Of a stretch of 64,000 bases of DNA, positions 35,003 to 43,768 are shown piece after piece; position 1 is the first letter of the stretch; each line of letters opens with the position of its first letter. The notes under the pieces were generated by a model. That model was not told the DNA's origin. It made no database searches and worked only from the letters and a program-made list of their open reading frames with translations. The translations under genes and the position numbers were made by a program. The stretch covers positions 258,257 to 322,256 of the forward strand of contig NZ_KE383904.1 of NCBI RefSeq assembly GCF_000422685.1, given 5' to 3'. The DNA is from Flavobacterium gelidilacus DSM 15343. Lineage in GTDB: Bacteria; Bacteroidota; Bacteroidia; Flavobacteriales; Flavobacteriaceae.

Positions 35003-35206
35003 TTAGTTATGAGTTGGCTCGCTACAATCTTTCATTTGTTCTGGCGTTTTTCCGCAAAAACCACAACTTTCTCCATCTTTGTTTAAAAACGGACTTTGGC
35101 TAGCACATGTTCCAGCAAATTTACCGTCTTTTTTTGCCCAAATTTTAATGGCAATTCCAGCAAAAGCTAGAGCTAATAATCCTATGGTTAGTAAAATAAG
35201 TTTCAT
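35003..35206 (-). CDS. Small cysteine-rich membrane protein resembling NqrM
   Basis: A 67-residue protein with one N-terminal membrane helix (MKLILLTIGLLALAFAGIAIKIW) and a short periplasmic or cytosolic tail with Cys at residues 34, 48, 51 and 60 (FAGTCASQ ... SCGFCGK ... DCSEPTHN). The layout recalls NqrM (DUF539), the iron-delivery factor for the Na+-NQR complex, which has one helix and a cysteine cluster, although the identity is only in pattern. No NQR gene is in the window. It lies 10 bases upstream of the GT2 gene on the same strand, with its own -7 element. Confidence 0.68.
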   Translation of the reverse strand: MKLILLTIGLLALAFAGIAIKIWAKKDGKFAGTCASQSPFLNKDGESCGFCGKTPEQMKDCSEPTHN

Positions 35207-35231
35207 CTTTTTATGTAATTTTTATTTGCTG

Positions 35232-35239
35232 CAAAGATA
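35232..35239 (-). promoter_or_regulatory. -7 element (TATCTTTG) before the NqrM-like gene
   Basis: Minus-strand TATCTTTG 26 bases above the start of the small membrane protein. Confidence 0.55.
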
Positions 35240-35251
35240 TGAAAGTTTGTT

Positions 35252-35322
35252 TGATTTTTAGATTTTCAGATGATAGATTTTCGGACAGTCTGAATATCCA
35301 ATATCCGAATATCTAAAAATCA
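35252..35322. repeat. Nested inverted repeat between the NqrM-like gene and murB
   Basis: TGATTTTTAGAT at 35252-35263 is exactly inverted at 35311-35322, and inside it TTCAGA at 35265-35270 pairs with TCTGAA at 35289-35294. The murB stop follows directly. Confidence 0.7.
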
Positions 35323-36330
35323 CTAAATAACATTTACTTCTGCTTGAATTTGAATTCCGAATTTTTTAAAAATTGTATCTTGAATATTTCTTGAAACAGC
35401 CAAAATTTCTTGTCCAGTAGCATTGCCATAATTTACTAAAACCAAAGCTTGATTTTTGTGAATTCCAGCATCACCAAAGCGTTTGCCTTTAAAACCAGCT
35501 TGTTCGATTAACCAACCAGCTGGGACTTTTACTTCCGTTTCCGAAACAACATAATGAGGCATTTCTGGATGATTTTGCTTTGCTTTATCGTAATCAGCTT
35601 TTAAGATTATTGGATTTTTAAAAAAACTACCACTATTTCCAAGTTCTTTTGGGTTTGGAAGTTTACTTTGTCTAATAGAAATTACAGCATTACTAATCTC
35701 TTTTAAAGTAGGATTTGTAATATTGTTTTTTTCTAATTCAGTATCAATTGCCCCATAAGAAGTATTGATTTTATGATTTGTCTTGGTTAGTTTGAAAGTT
35801 ACATCAGTAATAATGTATTGATTTTTTAATTCGTTTTTAAAAACACTTTCTCTATAACCAAATTTACAAGTCGCTTTATCAAATGATTTTATACTTTGAT
35901 TATCAATTTTCATGGCAGTGCAACTATCAAAAGTGTCTTTAATTTCAACACCATAAGCACCAATATTTTGAATTGGTGTAGTACCAACATTTCCCGGAAT
36001 TAGAGATAAATTTTCAATGCCTCCAAAATTGTGTTCAATACACCAAAGTACAAATTCATGCCAGTTTTCTCCAGCTTGCGCTTTTATCCATGCAAAGTTT
36101 TCGTCTTCATTTACAATTTCAATTCCTTTTAAATTAACATGAACTACTAATTTTTCAATATTTTGAGTCAGTAACATATTGCTTCCACCGCCAAGAACAA
36201 AAATGTCTTGATTAGTTTTTAAAACTGAAGCCAATTCAGTCGTGTTTGAAACGGCAATAAACTCTTTTGCTTGAGCTGAAATGCCAAACGTATTATATTC
36301 TTTTAATTGAAAATTAGATTGAAAATTCAT
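35323..36330 (-). CDS. murB: UDP-N-acetylenolpyruvoylglucosamine reductase
   Basis: FAD enzyme of peptidoglycan precursor synthesis that reduces UDP-GlcNAc-enolpyruvate to UDP-MurNAc with NADPH. The 335-residue protein has the FAD-binding motif LGGGSNMLLT, the FGGIENLSLIPGNVGTTPIQNIGAYG stretch, the reactive GNSGSFFKNP motif with the catalytic Ser, and the ending AGWLIEQAGFKG with GDAGIHKNQALVLVN. It is a type I MurB by length and motif. A TATTTTTG element lies 18 bases above the start. Confidence 0.97.
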   Translation of the reverse strand: MNFQSNFQLKEYNTFGISAQAKEFIAVSNTTELASVLKTNQDIFVLGGGSNMLLTQNIEKLVVHVNLKGIEIVNEDENFAWIKAQAGENWHEFVLWCIEHNFGGIENLSLIPGNVGTTPIQNIGAYGVEIKDTFDSCTAMKIDNQSIKSFDKATCKFGYRESVFKNELKNQYIITDVTFKLTKTNHKINTSYGAIDTELEKNNITNPTLKEISNAVISIRQSKLPNPKELGNSGSFFKNPIILKADYDKAKQNHPEMPHYVVSETEVKVPAGWLIEQAGFKGKRFGDAGIHKNQALVLVNYGNATGQEILAVSRNIQDTIFKKFGIQIQAEVNVI

Positions 36331-36347
36331 GTATAAAATTTAAAGTG

Positions 36348-36355
36348 CAAAAATA
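36348..36355 (-). promoter_or_regulatory. -7 element (TATTTTTG) of murB
   Basis: Minus-strand TATTTTTG 18 bases above the murB ATG; clear match to TAnnTTTG. Confidence 0.6.
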
Positions 36356-36383
36356 AGATTTATTATTCAATAATAATATCAAC

Positions 36384-37463
36384 TTAAAGTTTAAAAATCT
36401 TGTACGATTGAAGAGTAGATTGAATAATAATTTCTGTTCTCTGTTCGTGTGTGTCTGTGATGAAAATTTGTCCAAAAACATCATTGTTTACCATAGAAAC
36501 TATTTTTTGAACTCGAGTTTCATCTAATTTATCAAAAATATCATCAAATAATAAAATAGGTAAAACACCACTTTTTTCTTTAATGAATTCAAATTGAGCT
36601 AGTTTTAAGGCAATCAAAAATGATTTCTGTTGTCCTTGTGATCCAAATTTCTTAATAGGAAAACCATCAATTTCAAACGATAAATCATCTTTGTGTATTC
36701 CAACCGAAGTATATTGTAAAGCCTTATCTTTTGGTAAATTGTTTTTTAATAAATTTTCTAACGAATTTTCAAACAATTGGCTTTCATATTTTAATTGTAC
36801 TTCTTCTGCAGAATCTGTTATAGTTTGATGGTGTTTTTGAAAAATCGGAATAAAACTATCTAAAAACTGTTTTCTCTTATTGAATATTTTCAATCCAATT
36901 TCAGCCATAGGTTCGTCATAAATAGCTAAATTGTCAGCGTCAAAAACCTGATTTAAAGCAAAATACTTCAACAAGGCATTTCTTTGGGATACGATTTTTT
37001 GGTAGCGAATTAATTGATTTAAATAGGAATTATCTAAAATAGAAATCACACTATCAATAAACTTTCTGCGAGTTTCACTTCCTTCTGTTATTAAATCAGA
37101 ATCTGAAGGAGAAATAATTACTAAAGGAATAAAACCAATGTGTTCAGAAAGTTTTTCATATACTTTTCCATTGCGTTTTATGGTTTTCTTTTGGCCTTTT
37201 TTTAGACTGCAGACTACTTTTTCTTCCTTGTTTTCTTTCTCGAATATTCCATCTATTACAAAAAACTCTTCACCATGCTTTATATTTTGACTTGCTAATG
37301 GATTAAAATAACTTTTTCCATAGGACAAATGATAGATCGCATCTAAAACATTTGTTTTTCCAACACCATTTTTCCCAACAAAGCTATTGATTTTGGTATC
37401 AAAGTCATATTGTAGATCAGTTATGTTCTTGTAATTAAGTAAGGAAATGGATTTTAAAAACAC
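36384..37463 (-). CDS. recF: DNA replication/repair protein RecF
   Basis: Single-strand-gap repair protein that loads RecA with RecOR. The frame is open up to 37505, but I prefer the GTG at 37463, because it starts [12 protein letters not shown], the family's usual N-terminus; the ATG upstream would add 14 unlike residues. The Walker A motif is [20 protein letters not shown] and the C-terminal part shows the ABC signature ([20 protein letters not shown]) and Walker B ([13 protein letters not shown]). About 359 residues, normal. Not close to dnaA or dnaN in this window. Confidence 0.94.
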   Translation of the reverse strand: MFLKSISLLNYKNITDLQYDFDTKINSFVGKNGVGKTNVLDAIYHLSYGKSYFNPLASQNIKHGEEFFVIDGIFEKENKEEKVVCSLKKGQKKTIKRNGKVYEKLSEHIGFIPLVIISPSDSDLITEGSETRRKFIDSVISILDNSYLNQLIRYQKIVSQRNALLKYFALNQVFDADNLAIYDEPMAEIGLKIFNKRKQFLDSFIPIFQKHHQTITDSAEEVQLKYESQLFENSLENLLKNNLPKDKALQYTSVGIHKDDLSFEIDGFPIKKFGSQGQQKSFLIALKLAQFEFIKEKSGVLPILLFDDIFDKLDETRVQKIVSMVNNDVFGQIFITDTHEQRTEIIIQSTLQSYKIFKL

Positions 37464-37590
37464 TAGTAAATTTAAGGTTTTGGAGGTGAAAAAATAGTAA
37501 AGCACAAATTTAAGGGTAATTAATGGAATAATAATGTTGAGATTGTTTTTAATTTTCTTAAATTTTTTATGGCTAATTCAATAAAAGTTA

Positions 37591-37598
37591 TATTTTTG
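37591..37598 (+). promoter_or_regulatory. -7 element (TATTTTTG) before the TPR gene
   Basis: TATTTTTG ends 21 bases above the ATG at 37620; it would drive the TPR-ribH pair. Confidence 0.6.
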
Positions 37599-37619
37599 CA
37601 CCTCATTAAATTAAAATAA

Positions 37620-38402
37620 ATGGCAACGTATAACAAAAGAGGATATAAAGCACCTAAACCGAAAGATATTGCAGATGATGCAACAAATGAAATTGATGGA
37701 ACTTATGATGGTGATAGTACTACAGCAGAAGTTTTTGAAACCTTAGATGTTCAAGCTAATAAAGCGGAAGACTGGGTTGTTAAGCACCAAAAATTAATAA
37801 TGGGAGTTGTTGGAGCAATAGTTCTTTTGTTAGTAGCTTATTTTGCTTATGACAGATTTATTGCTGTACCTAATGAAGAAAAAGCGGTTAACGAAATGTT
37901 TCAAGCGCAACAATACTTTAAGCAAGCGGTTGACGGACAAGCTACTCCAGATTCTTTATTTACTTTAGCTTTAAAAGGGGCTGAAGGGAAATTAGGATTT
38001 GAAGGAATTATTTCAGAATATTCTGGAACTAAGTCAGCTAACTTGGCTCAGTATTATGCTGGAATGTCTTATTTAAACTTAAAAGATTATAAAAATGCTG
38101 TTGAGCATTTAGAGAAATTTTCTTCTGATGATGAAATGTTAAAGCCAATTGCTTTAGGAGCTATCGGTGATTCATTTTCTGAATTGAAAAAAGTTGATGA
38201 TGCACTTTCATATTATTTAAAAGCAGCTGAAGCTTCTGATAATGATTTTACTTCTCCTCGTTACTTTATGAAACATGGTTTATTAGCTATGATGAATGGT
38301 AAAAAAGAAGCAGCTTTAAAGTCATTCAAAACAATTAAAGAAAAATATAGCACTTCTTCTGAAGCTGCAAATATTGATGGATACATTGCAAGAGTTGAAT
38401 AA
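37620..38402 (+). CDS. Membrane-anchored TPR protein (YfgM-like)
   Basis: A 260-residue protein with a soluble N-terminus of about 55 residues, one membrane helix near 59-80 (LIMGVVGAIVLLLVAYFAYDRF), and a periplasm-facing helical part containing three to four TPR repeats (for example SANLAQYYAGMSYLNLKDYKNAVEHLEKF and IGDSFSELKKVDDALSYYLKAAE). The order resembles YfgM-type Sec-associated chaperone proteins. It is followed by ribH after 2 bases, a typical Flavobacterial pairing. Its exact partner is not known. Confidence 0.88.
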   Translation: MATYNKRGYKAPKPKDIADDATNEIDGTYDGDSTTAEVFETLDVQANKAEDWVVKHQKLIMGVVGAIVLLLVAYFAYDRFIAVPNEEKAVNEMFQAQQYFKQAVDGQATPDSLFTLALKGAEGKLGFEGIISEYSGTKSANLAQYYAGMSYLNLKDYKNAVEHLEKFSSDDEMLKPIALGAIGDSFSELKKVDDALSYYLKAAEASDNDFTSPRYFMKHGLLAMMNGKKEAALKSFKTIKEKYSTSSEAANIDGYIARVE

Positions 38403-38404
38403 AT

Positions 38405-38884
38405 ATGGCAACAGAAAACAAAAATTTATCTAATTACGATAAAAACACAATCCCAAACGTGAAAGATTTTCGGTTTGGGATTGTTGTTTCAGAATGGAAC
38501 GACGATGTTACAGAAGGACTTTTTAATGGTGCTTTTGATACATTAATTGATTGTGGGGCAATTTCAGAAAACATTGTAAGATGGAATGTGCCAGGAAGTT
38601 TTGAATTAATCTTTGGTGCAAAAAAAATGCACGAAGAATCAGAAGTTGATGTTATAATTGTAATTGGTTCTCTAATTAAAGGCGAAACAATGCATTTTGA
38701 ATATGTTTGTGAAGGAGTTACACAAGGTATAAAAGATTTAAACTTGATGTATGACATTCCTACGATATTTTGTCTTTTAACAGACAACAACAAACAACAA
38801 TCATTAGATAGAAGTGGTGGGAAACACGGAAACAAAGGAGTTGAAGCAGCCATTGCAGCTATTAAAATGGTAACTTTGGGTTAA
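38405..38884 (+). CDS. ribH: 6,7-dimethyl-8-ribityllumazine synthase
   Basis: Riboflavin biosynthesis enzyme that joins the pyrimidine and dihydroxybutanone phosphate; usually forms a 60-mer shell. The 159-residue sequence has the FGIVVSEWND start, the GAFDTLIDCG helix, VPGSFELIFGAKKM, the GSLIKGETMHFEYVCEGVTQGIKDL motif with the catalytic His, and the NKQQSLDRSGG ending. It is 2 bases behind the TPR gene and followed by a terminator. The flavin supply is of interest because apbE occurs elsewhere in the window, but there is no operon link. Confidence 0.97.
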   Translation: MATENKNLSNYDKNTIPNVKDFRFGIVVSEWNDDVTEGLFNGAFDTLIDCGAISENIVRWNVPGSFELIFGAKKMHEESEVDVIIVIGSLIKGETMHFEYVCEGVTQGIKDLNLMYDIPTIFCLLTDNNKQQSLDRSGGKHGNKGVEAAIAAIKMVTLG

Positions 38885-38903
38885 AATTGACTTAAAAAAT
38901 AGT

Positions 38904-38931
38904 TAACCTACTCATTTGAGTAGGTTTTTTT
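38904..38931 (+). terminator. Intrinsic terminator of the TPR-ribH operon
   Basis: AACCTACTC pairs with GAGTAGGTT around a short ATTT loop, then six T. Confidence 0.88.
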
Positions 38932-38988
38932 ATGGCTTTTAGCTAATAATTCTGTAAATTTGATTATTATTTAACTAACAAAAATGCT

Positions 38989-39264
38989 ATGTTTATTAAA
39001 TCATTGTTAAGACTTCATTCTCATAGAAGGTTTGATTATCAACCTCGCTATTATGATGAACAAAAAGAGCAAAGAGAACAAAGACTTGAAAACAGACGAC
39101 TATTGAGAGATACTGAGAAACGTATTTCCTTTAGAACGGGTTGGCATGCAGAAAGTAAAATGTATTCTTCAAGGTCTAGTAGTTTTAGAATAGCAATAAT
39201 AGCTGGTGTTTTAATCTTAATTTGTTACTTCATTTTACGTTCGCTAAATATTGATTTATATTAA
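38989..39264 (+). CDS. Small protein upstream of mutL with a C-terminal membrane helix
   Basis: A 91-residue protein. The N-terminal 60 residues are strongly charged and Arg/Glu-rich (HRRFDYQPRYYDEQKEQREQRLENRR) without known motifs; residues about 66-86 form a hydrophobic helix (FRIAIIAGVLILICYFILRSL). It ends exactly where mutL begins, with the TAA touching the ATG, so the two are translationally linked. It is recurrent next to mutL in related Flavobacteria as far as I recall. Function unknown; a basic surface with a membrane tail could bind nucleic acid or a membrane partner. Confidence 0.78.
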   Translation: MFIKSLLRLHSHRRFDYQPRYYDEQKEQREQRLENRRLLRDTEKRISFRTGWHAESKMYSSRSSSFRIAIIAGVLILICYFILRSLNIDLY

Positions 39265-41100
39265 ATGTCAGCAAAAATAAAACTATTACCTGATCACGTT
39301 GCCAATCAAATTGCCGCTGGAGAAGTTGTTCAACGACCTGCTTCTGTAGTCAAAGAATTGATTGAAAATGCAGTAGATGCAAATGCTTCAGAAATAAAAT
39401 TAATAATAAAAGACGCTGGGAAAACCTTAATTCAAGTAATTGATAATGGTTCTGGTATGAATGTTATTGATGCAAGAATGTGTTTTGATCGCCATGCTAC
39501 TTCAAAAATAAAAAATGCAGAAGATTTATTTGATTTACATACCAAAGGATTTCGTGGTGAAGCTTTAGCCTCAATCGCTGCTATTGCTCATGTAGAATTA
39601 AAAACGAAACTAGTTGCTGAAGAACTTGGAACACATATAATAATTGAAGGAAGTAAATTTACATCTCAAGATGTTGTTGTGTCTCCAACTGGAACTTCTT
39701 TTTCAGTTAAAAATTTATTTTATAATATTCCAGCCCGAAGAAATTTTCTTAAATCAGATACAGTAGAGTTTAGGCATATTGTAGATGAGTTTCAGCGTGT
39801 TGCTTTGGCTCATCCAAATATTTCTTTCATTTTATACCACAATGGTGAAGAATATTTAAACTTACCCATTTCAAATTATAGACAACGTATTGTAAATCTT
39901 TTTGCAGGAAAAACCAATGAAAAATTAGTTCCTGTAACTGAAAATACAGATATAGTTGCAATTCACGGATTTGTTTCAAAACCAGAATTCGCCAAAAAAA
40001 ATAGAGGAGAACAATTTCTATTTGTTAACGATAGATATATTAAAAGCGGTTACTTGCATCATGCGATTATGAATGCATATGATGGTTTATTAAAAGAAGG
40101 GACACAACCTTCTTATTTTTTATATTTTGACGTACCAAAACATACCATTGATATTAATATTCATCCGACAAAAACAGAAATTAAGTTTGATGATGAGCAA
40201 TCTATTTATGCTATTTTAAGAGCGAGTATTAAGCATAGTTTGGGTCAATTTAATGTGTCACCAATTTTAGATTTTGAAAGGGATTCTAATTTAGATACAC
40301 CATACGAATATTCTAAAAAAGAAGCAGATGTTCCTATAGTTGAGTTTGATGCTACTTTTAATCCTTTTAAAAAGTCTGATGATAAGCCTGTTCGTCAAGT
40401 ATATCACAAACAAGAAACGGCAAATTGGGAAAGTTTGTATGTTGGATTAACAGATGAATTTCAATCTAAAAGCAATCATTATGAAGCCGATGAAGTTGCA
40501 ACTTCATTGTTTGATGATGTAGAAGTAGACTCAGTAGTTCAAAAAAACTATCAATTACAAAAGAAATATATCATAAGTCCAATAAAATCAGGCTTATTAA
40601 TTATTGATCAACGAAAAGCTCACCAGCGTATTTTGTATGAACAATTTTTGACAAATATTACTATATTAAAAGGAAATAGTCAGCAATTGTTGTTTCCTTT
40701 GTCAATTATAATGTCATCACACGAACTAGAATTGCTAAAAGAATTAAAAGTTCAATTAGAACATACAGGTTTTGTATTCGATAAATTCACAAAAGAAACT
40801 GTTATTTTTTCAGGAATTCCGACCAATGTTCAAGAAGGAAAAGTGCCTAGTTTGTTAGATGATTTAGTTAACGACTTGCAACAAGATTTTCCACAAAGTA
40901 GTTTTTCGCAGAATGATAGCATAGCTAAATCTATGGCAAATAGTTTAGCAATAAAAACAGGAACTTATCTAACACAGTTAGAAATAGACAACATGGTCAA
41001 TGCTATGTTTGCTTGTAAAGATCCAAATATTTCACCTTTTCATAAACCAACATTCATCACAATAACAACGGATGATTTAGATAAACGATTTTCTTTATGA
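39265..41100 (+). CDS. mutL: DNA mismatch repair protein MutL
   Basis: Matchmaker ATPase of mismatch repair, 611 residues. The N-terminal GHKL ATPase is standard: IAAGEVVQRPASVVKELIENAVDA, ATSKI, TKGFRGEALASIAAI. The C-terminal dimerization domain contains the segment QQLLFPLSI. The endonuclease signature DQHA(x2)E(x4)E is altered: residues 448-459 read DQRKAHQRILYE, with Arg for His, Lys for Ala and Gln for Glu, and the later cysteine motif near C584 is CKDPNISPFHKP instead of the usual CPHGRP. The nuclease activity may be lost. The next gene overlaps its end by 4 bases. Confidence 0.96.
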   Translation: MSAKIKLLPDHVANQIAAGEVVQRPASVVKELIENAVDANASEIKLIIKDAGKTLIQVIDNGSGMNVIDARMCFDRHATSKIKNAEDLFDLHTKGFRGEALASIAAIAHVELKTKLVAEELGTHIIIEGSKFTSQDVVVSPTGTSFSVKNLFYNIPARRNFLKSDTVEFRHIVDEFQRVALAHPNISFILYHNGEEYLNLPISNYRQRIVNLFAGKTNEKLVPVTENTDIVAIHGFVSKPEFAKKNRGEQFLFVNDRYIKSGYLHHAIMNAYDGLLKEGTQPSYFLYFDVPKHTIDINIHPTKTEIKFDDEQSIYAILRASIKHSLGQFNVSPILDFERDSNLDTPYEYSKKEADVPIVEFDATFNPFKKSDDKPVRQVYHKQETANWESLYVGLTDEFQSKSNHYEADEVATSLFDDVEVDSVVQKNYQLQKKYIISPIKSGLLIIDQRKAHQRILYEQFLTNITILKGNSQQLLFPLSIIMSSHELELLKELKVQLEHTGFVFDKFTKETVIFSGIPTNVQEGKVPSLLDDLVNDLQQDFPQSSFSQNDSIAKSMANSLAIKTGTYLTQLEIDNMVNAMFACKDPNISPFHKPTFITITTDDLDKRFSL

Positions 41101-41846
41101 TGAACATCACCGAAACAGTGAAACAGCTGTTGATAATTAACGTTTTATTTTTCATAGGAAGCCAATTTGTGCCAGCTTCTTATGATTTATTAGCTTTGCA
41201 TTATTTTGAAAGCGATAAATTTAAGCTATGGCAACCATTAACATCTATGTTTATGCATGGAGGTTTGATGCATATAGCCTTTAATATGTTTGCGTTGTAT
41301 TCTTTCGGAAGTGCTTTGGAACATAGATGGGGTGCAAAGAAGTTTATCTTTTTCTACATTTCTTGTGGTTTAGGTTCAGCCGTATTATATTCTGCTTTTA
41401 ATTATTATCAATTTCATGAAGCTATTCAACCCTTATTAAACGGTGGTTTGTCTAAATCAACGATTTTAGAAGCAATGAATACACAAAAATTCAATTCGTT
41501 TGATGGAATAATTTCTCAAGAACAATTTAATTCCTTTTCAAGTGTATTTTATGGAACAGCAGTTGGTGCTTCTGGTGCAATATATGGTTTATTAGTTGCG
41601 TTTGCCTTTTTATATCCAAATGCTGAGTTAGCTTTGATGTTTATTCCAGTTCCAATAAAAGCAAAGTATTTTGTTCCAGGAATTTTAGTAATTGATTTAG
41701 TTTTAGGATTAAAAGGAAATTCGCTTTTTGGAGATGGTGGCACAGGAATTGCTCATTTTGCTCATTTAGGTGGTGCATTATGTGGTTTCATAATGATGTG
41801 GTATTGGAAGAAAAATCAATTTAACGATAACCGTTGGGATAGATAA
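41097..41846 (+). CDS. Rhomboid family intramembrane serine protease
   Basis: A 249-residue polytopic protease that cuts membrane helices. The catalytic serine is in GASGAIYGLL, and the histidine lies in GIAHFAHLGGALCGF of the last helices. The typical FMHGGLMHIAFNMFALYSFG motif, with the HxxxN pair, is present in TM2. About six hydrophobic helices. Its start overlaps the mutL stop by 4 bases (ATGATGA), so the mutL-rhomboid pair is one operon. Its substrates are unknown. Confidence 0.94.
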   Translation: MMNITETVKQLLIINVLFFIGSQFVPASYDLLALHYFESDKFKLWQPLTSMFMHGGLMHIAFNMFALYSFGSALEHRWGAKKFIFFYISCGLGSAVLYSAFNYYQFHEAIQPLLNGGLSKSTILEAMNTQKFNSFDGIISQEQFNSFSSVFYGTAVGASGAIYGLLVAFAFLYPNAELALMFIPVPIKAKYFVPGILVIDLVLGLKGNSLFGDGGTGIAHFAHLGGALCGFIMMWYWKKNQFNDNRWDR

Positions 41847-41875
41847 GTATAGTAGATTTTAGAATAAATAAACAC

Positions 41876-42718
41876 ATGAATATTTTTCAAGATTTAAAAA
41901 ATCAATACACAAATAATGGTATTGTTCAAAAACTTATTTTTTGGAACATAGGCTTATTTTTGTTGACTATTATTTTCTTTTATAATTTTAAATCGGGTGA
42001 TTTTTCTTTTCCTATTTGGGTTGCTCTGTATTCTTCATTTTCAGATGTACTAACAAAACCATGGACATTGATTTCTTATATGTTTGTTCATTCAGGATTT
42101 ATTCATTTATTGTTTAATATGCTGATGTTGCATTTTGTAAGCCGATTTTTCCTTACATTTTTTACTGAAAAACAATACTTAGTAGTTTATTTACTTGGAG
42201 GAGTTTTTGGTGGATTGGTATTTGTTACAATTTATTATTTTTTAGGAATAAGAATTCCAGTTGTTGGAGCAAGTGGTGCTATTATGACTTTATTAGTTGC
42301 AGCAACAGCTTATTCACCTTATTATATTTTACAAATTCCTTTGATTGGAAGACTAAAATTGTGGCATGTAACAGCTTTAATTCTTTTCATAGATATTCTG
42401 CAATTATTGTTGGTAAATACGGGTGGACATATTGTTCATCTTTCAGGAGCTTTTTTTGGTTTCTTATATGTATTTTTATTAAAAAGAGGTACAGATTTAG
42501 CCAAGCCTTTTTCTAATTTATCTTTTAAAAGACCTATAAAAAAGAAAACACCTTTTTCAAAAGTTCATGTAAATAAAGCTGCATCAAACCTTTCTAAAGC
42601 TCCTAAAACAGATGTTGAGCAGAAAAAAGTTGATGATATTTTGGATAAAATAAGTAAATCAGGTTATGATAGTTTGACAAAAGAAGAAAAAGAATTTCTT
42701 TTTAAACTTGGAAAATAA
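41876..42718 (+). CDS. Second rhomboid family protease with cytosolic tail
   Basis: A 280-residue rhomboid, 29 bases after the first one. The HxxxN helix is FVHSGFIHLLFNMLMLHF, the nucleophile lies in VVGASGAIMTLL and the catalytic His in NTGGHIVHLSGAFFGF. Unlike its neighbour it has about 70 extra C-terminal residues, Lys-rich, ending DSLTKEEKEFLFKLGK, which look cytosolic and match a conserved short helix in related proteins. The pair are not close duplicates; they look like two old paralogues kept together. Confidence 0.93.
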   Translation: MNIFQDLKNQYTNNGIVQKLIFWNIGLFLLTIIFFYNFKSGDFSFPIWVALYSSFSDVLTKPWTLISYMFVHSGFIHLLFNMLMLHFVSRFFLTFFTEKQYLVVYLLGGVFGGLVFVTIYYFLGIRIPVVGASGAIMTLLVAATAYSPYYILQIPLIGRLKLWHVTALILFIDILQLLLVNTGGHIVHLSGAFFGFLYVFLLKRGTDLAKPFSNLSFKRPIKKKTPFSKVHVNKAASNLSKAPKTDVEQKKVDDILDKISKSGYDSLTKEEKEFLFKLGK

Positions 42719-42724
42719 GTAAGG

Positions 42725-43765
42725 ATGAAGAACCAAACATGGTTAAGTAAAATTATGCGTTTTTTAAATATTGTACTAGTTATAGTTACAATACTTGCTT
42801 ATGTTTTACCTTTTTTAGCACCCAAATTATTTCCTTTATTAAGTGTGTTTACCTTGGTTTTGCCTTTTCTATTAATTCTAAATTTTCTGTTTTTTATTTA
42901 TTGGTTACTTCAATTAAAAAAATACACTTTCATTTCTGGAATTGTATTGTTATTAGGGATAACATTCATTAACAAGCTATATAAATTTTCTGAAACAAAT
43001 ATGCCAGAATCAGAAAACGATTTTGTTATAATGAGTTATAATGTGCGATTATTCAATTTGTATGAATGGTTACCCAAAAAAGATGTACCAAAAGAAATTA
43101 ATAAATTTATAGCTCAAGAAAATCCAGAAATACTATGTATTCAAGAATTTTCTCTTGTTGATGCAATCAATTTTAGTCAATATAAATATAATTACATTAA
43201 CGTAGAAGGAAAGAAAAATAAATATGGTCAAGCTATTTTTTCAAAATTTAAAATAATAAATGAAGGAGAAATTGCATTCCCAAATTCCTCTAATAAAGTG
43301 ATTTATGTAGATGTTTTAAAGAAAAAAGATACAATTAGAGTATATAGTATGCACATGCAATCTGTAAAAATTAGTACAGATATTAATGAGAAAATTGATG
43401 AGGCAAAATCAAAATTTATTTTCAAAAGAATTAGTGAAGCTTTCACAGAACAACAACAGCAAGCAGAATTAATTAGGAAAAATGTAGAGGATTGTAAATT
43501 GCCAAAAATTATTTGTGGTGACATGAATAATAGTGCTTTTTCATATGTTTATAGATTAATTAAAAGCGATTTAAAAGATTCGTTTGAAGAAGCAGGTTCA
43601 GGTTTTGGTAAAACCTATAATTTTAAATATTATCCAGCACGAATAGATTATTTATTAGTTGAAAAAGAATTCGCAGTGAAACAATACCAGTCATTTGATT
43701 CTTTTTTTAATAGTGATCACTTTCCGATTTCTACAAGATTAGAATTGAAAAGGAAAGACAAGTAG
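42725..43765 (+). CDS. Membrane-anchored endonuclease/exonuclease/phosphatase family protein
   Basis: A 346-residue protein with two or three N-terminal hydrophobic helices (about residues 10-90) and an EEP-fold catalytic domain. The marks are the SYNVRLFN start, NPEILCIQEFS, the YSMHMQS motif, CGDMNNSAFSYVY and the terminal SDHFPISTRL, which carry the metal-binding Asn, Glu, Asp and His. The substrate could be a lipid head group, a phosphoester or DNA; family membership does not decide. It is convergent with the WbqC gene, with only 3 bases between the stops. Confidence 0.91.
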   Translation: MKNQTWLSKIMRFLNIVLVIVTILAYVLPFLAPKLFPLLSVFTLVLPFLLILNFLFFIYWLLQLKKYTFISGIVLLLGITFINKLYKFSETNMPESENDFVIMSYNVRLFNLYEWLPKKDVPKEINKFIAQENPEILCIQEFSLVDAINFSQYKYNYINVEGKKNKYGQAIFSKFKIINEGEIAFPNSSNKVIYVDVLKKKDTIRVYSMHMQSVKISTDINEKIDEAKSKFIFKRISEAFTEQQQQAELIRKNVEDCKLPKIICGDMNNSAFSYVYRLIKSDLKDSFEEAGSGFGKTYNFKYYPARIDYLLVEKEFAVKQYQSFDSFFNSDHFPISTRLELKRKDK

Positions 43766-43768
43766 TAT

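Noticed and set aside
36384-37505. Longer recF start at 37505
   Set aside because: The 14 extra residues are hydrophobic and unlike RecF; the GTG at 37463 starts the family's normal N-terminus.
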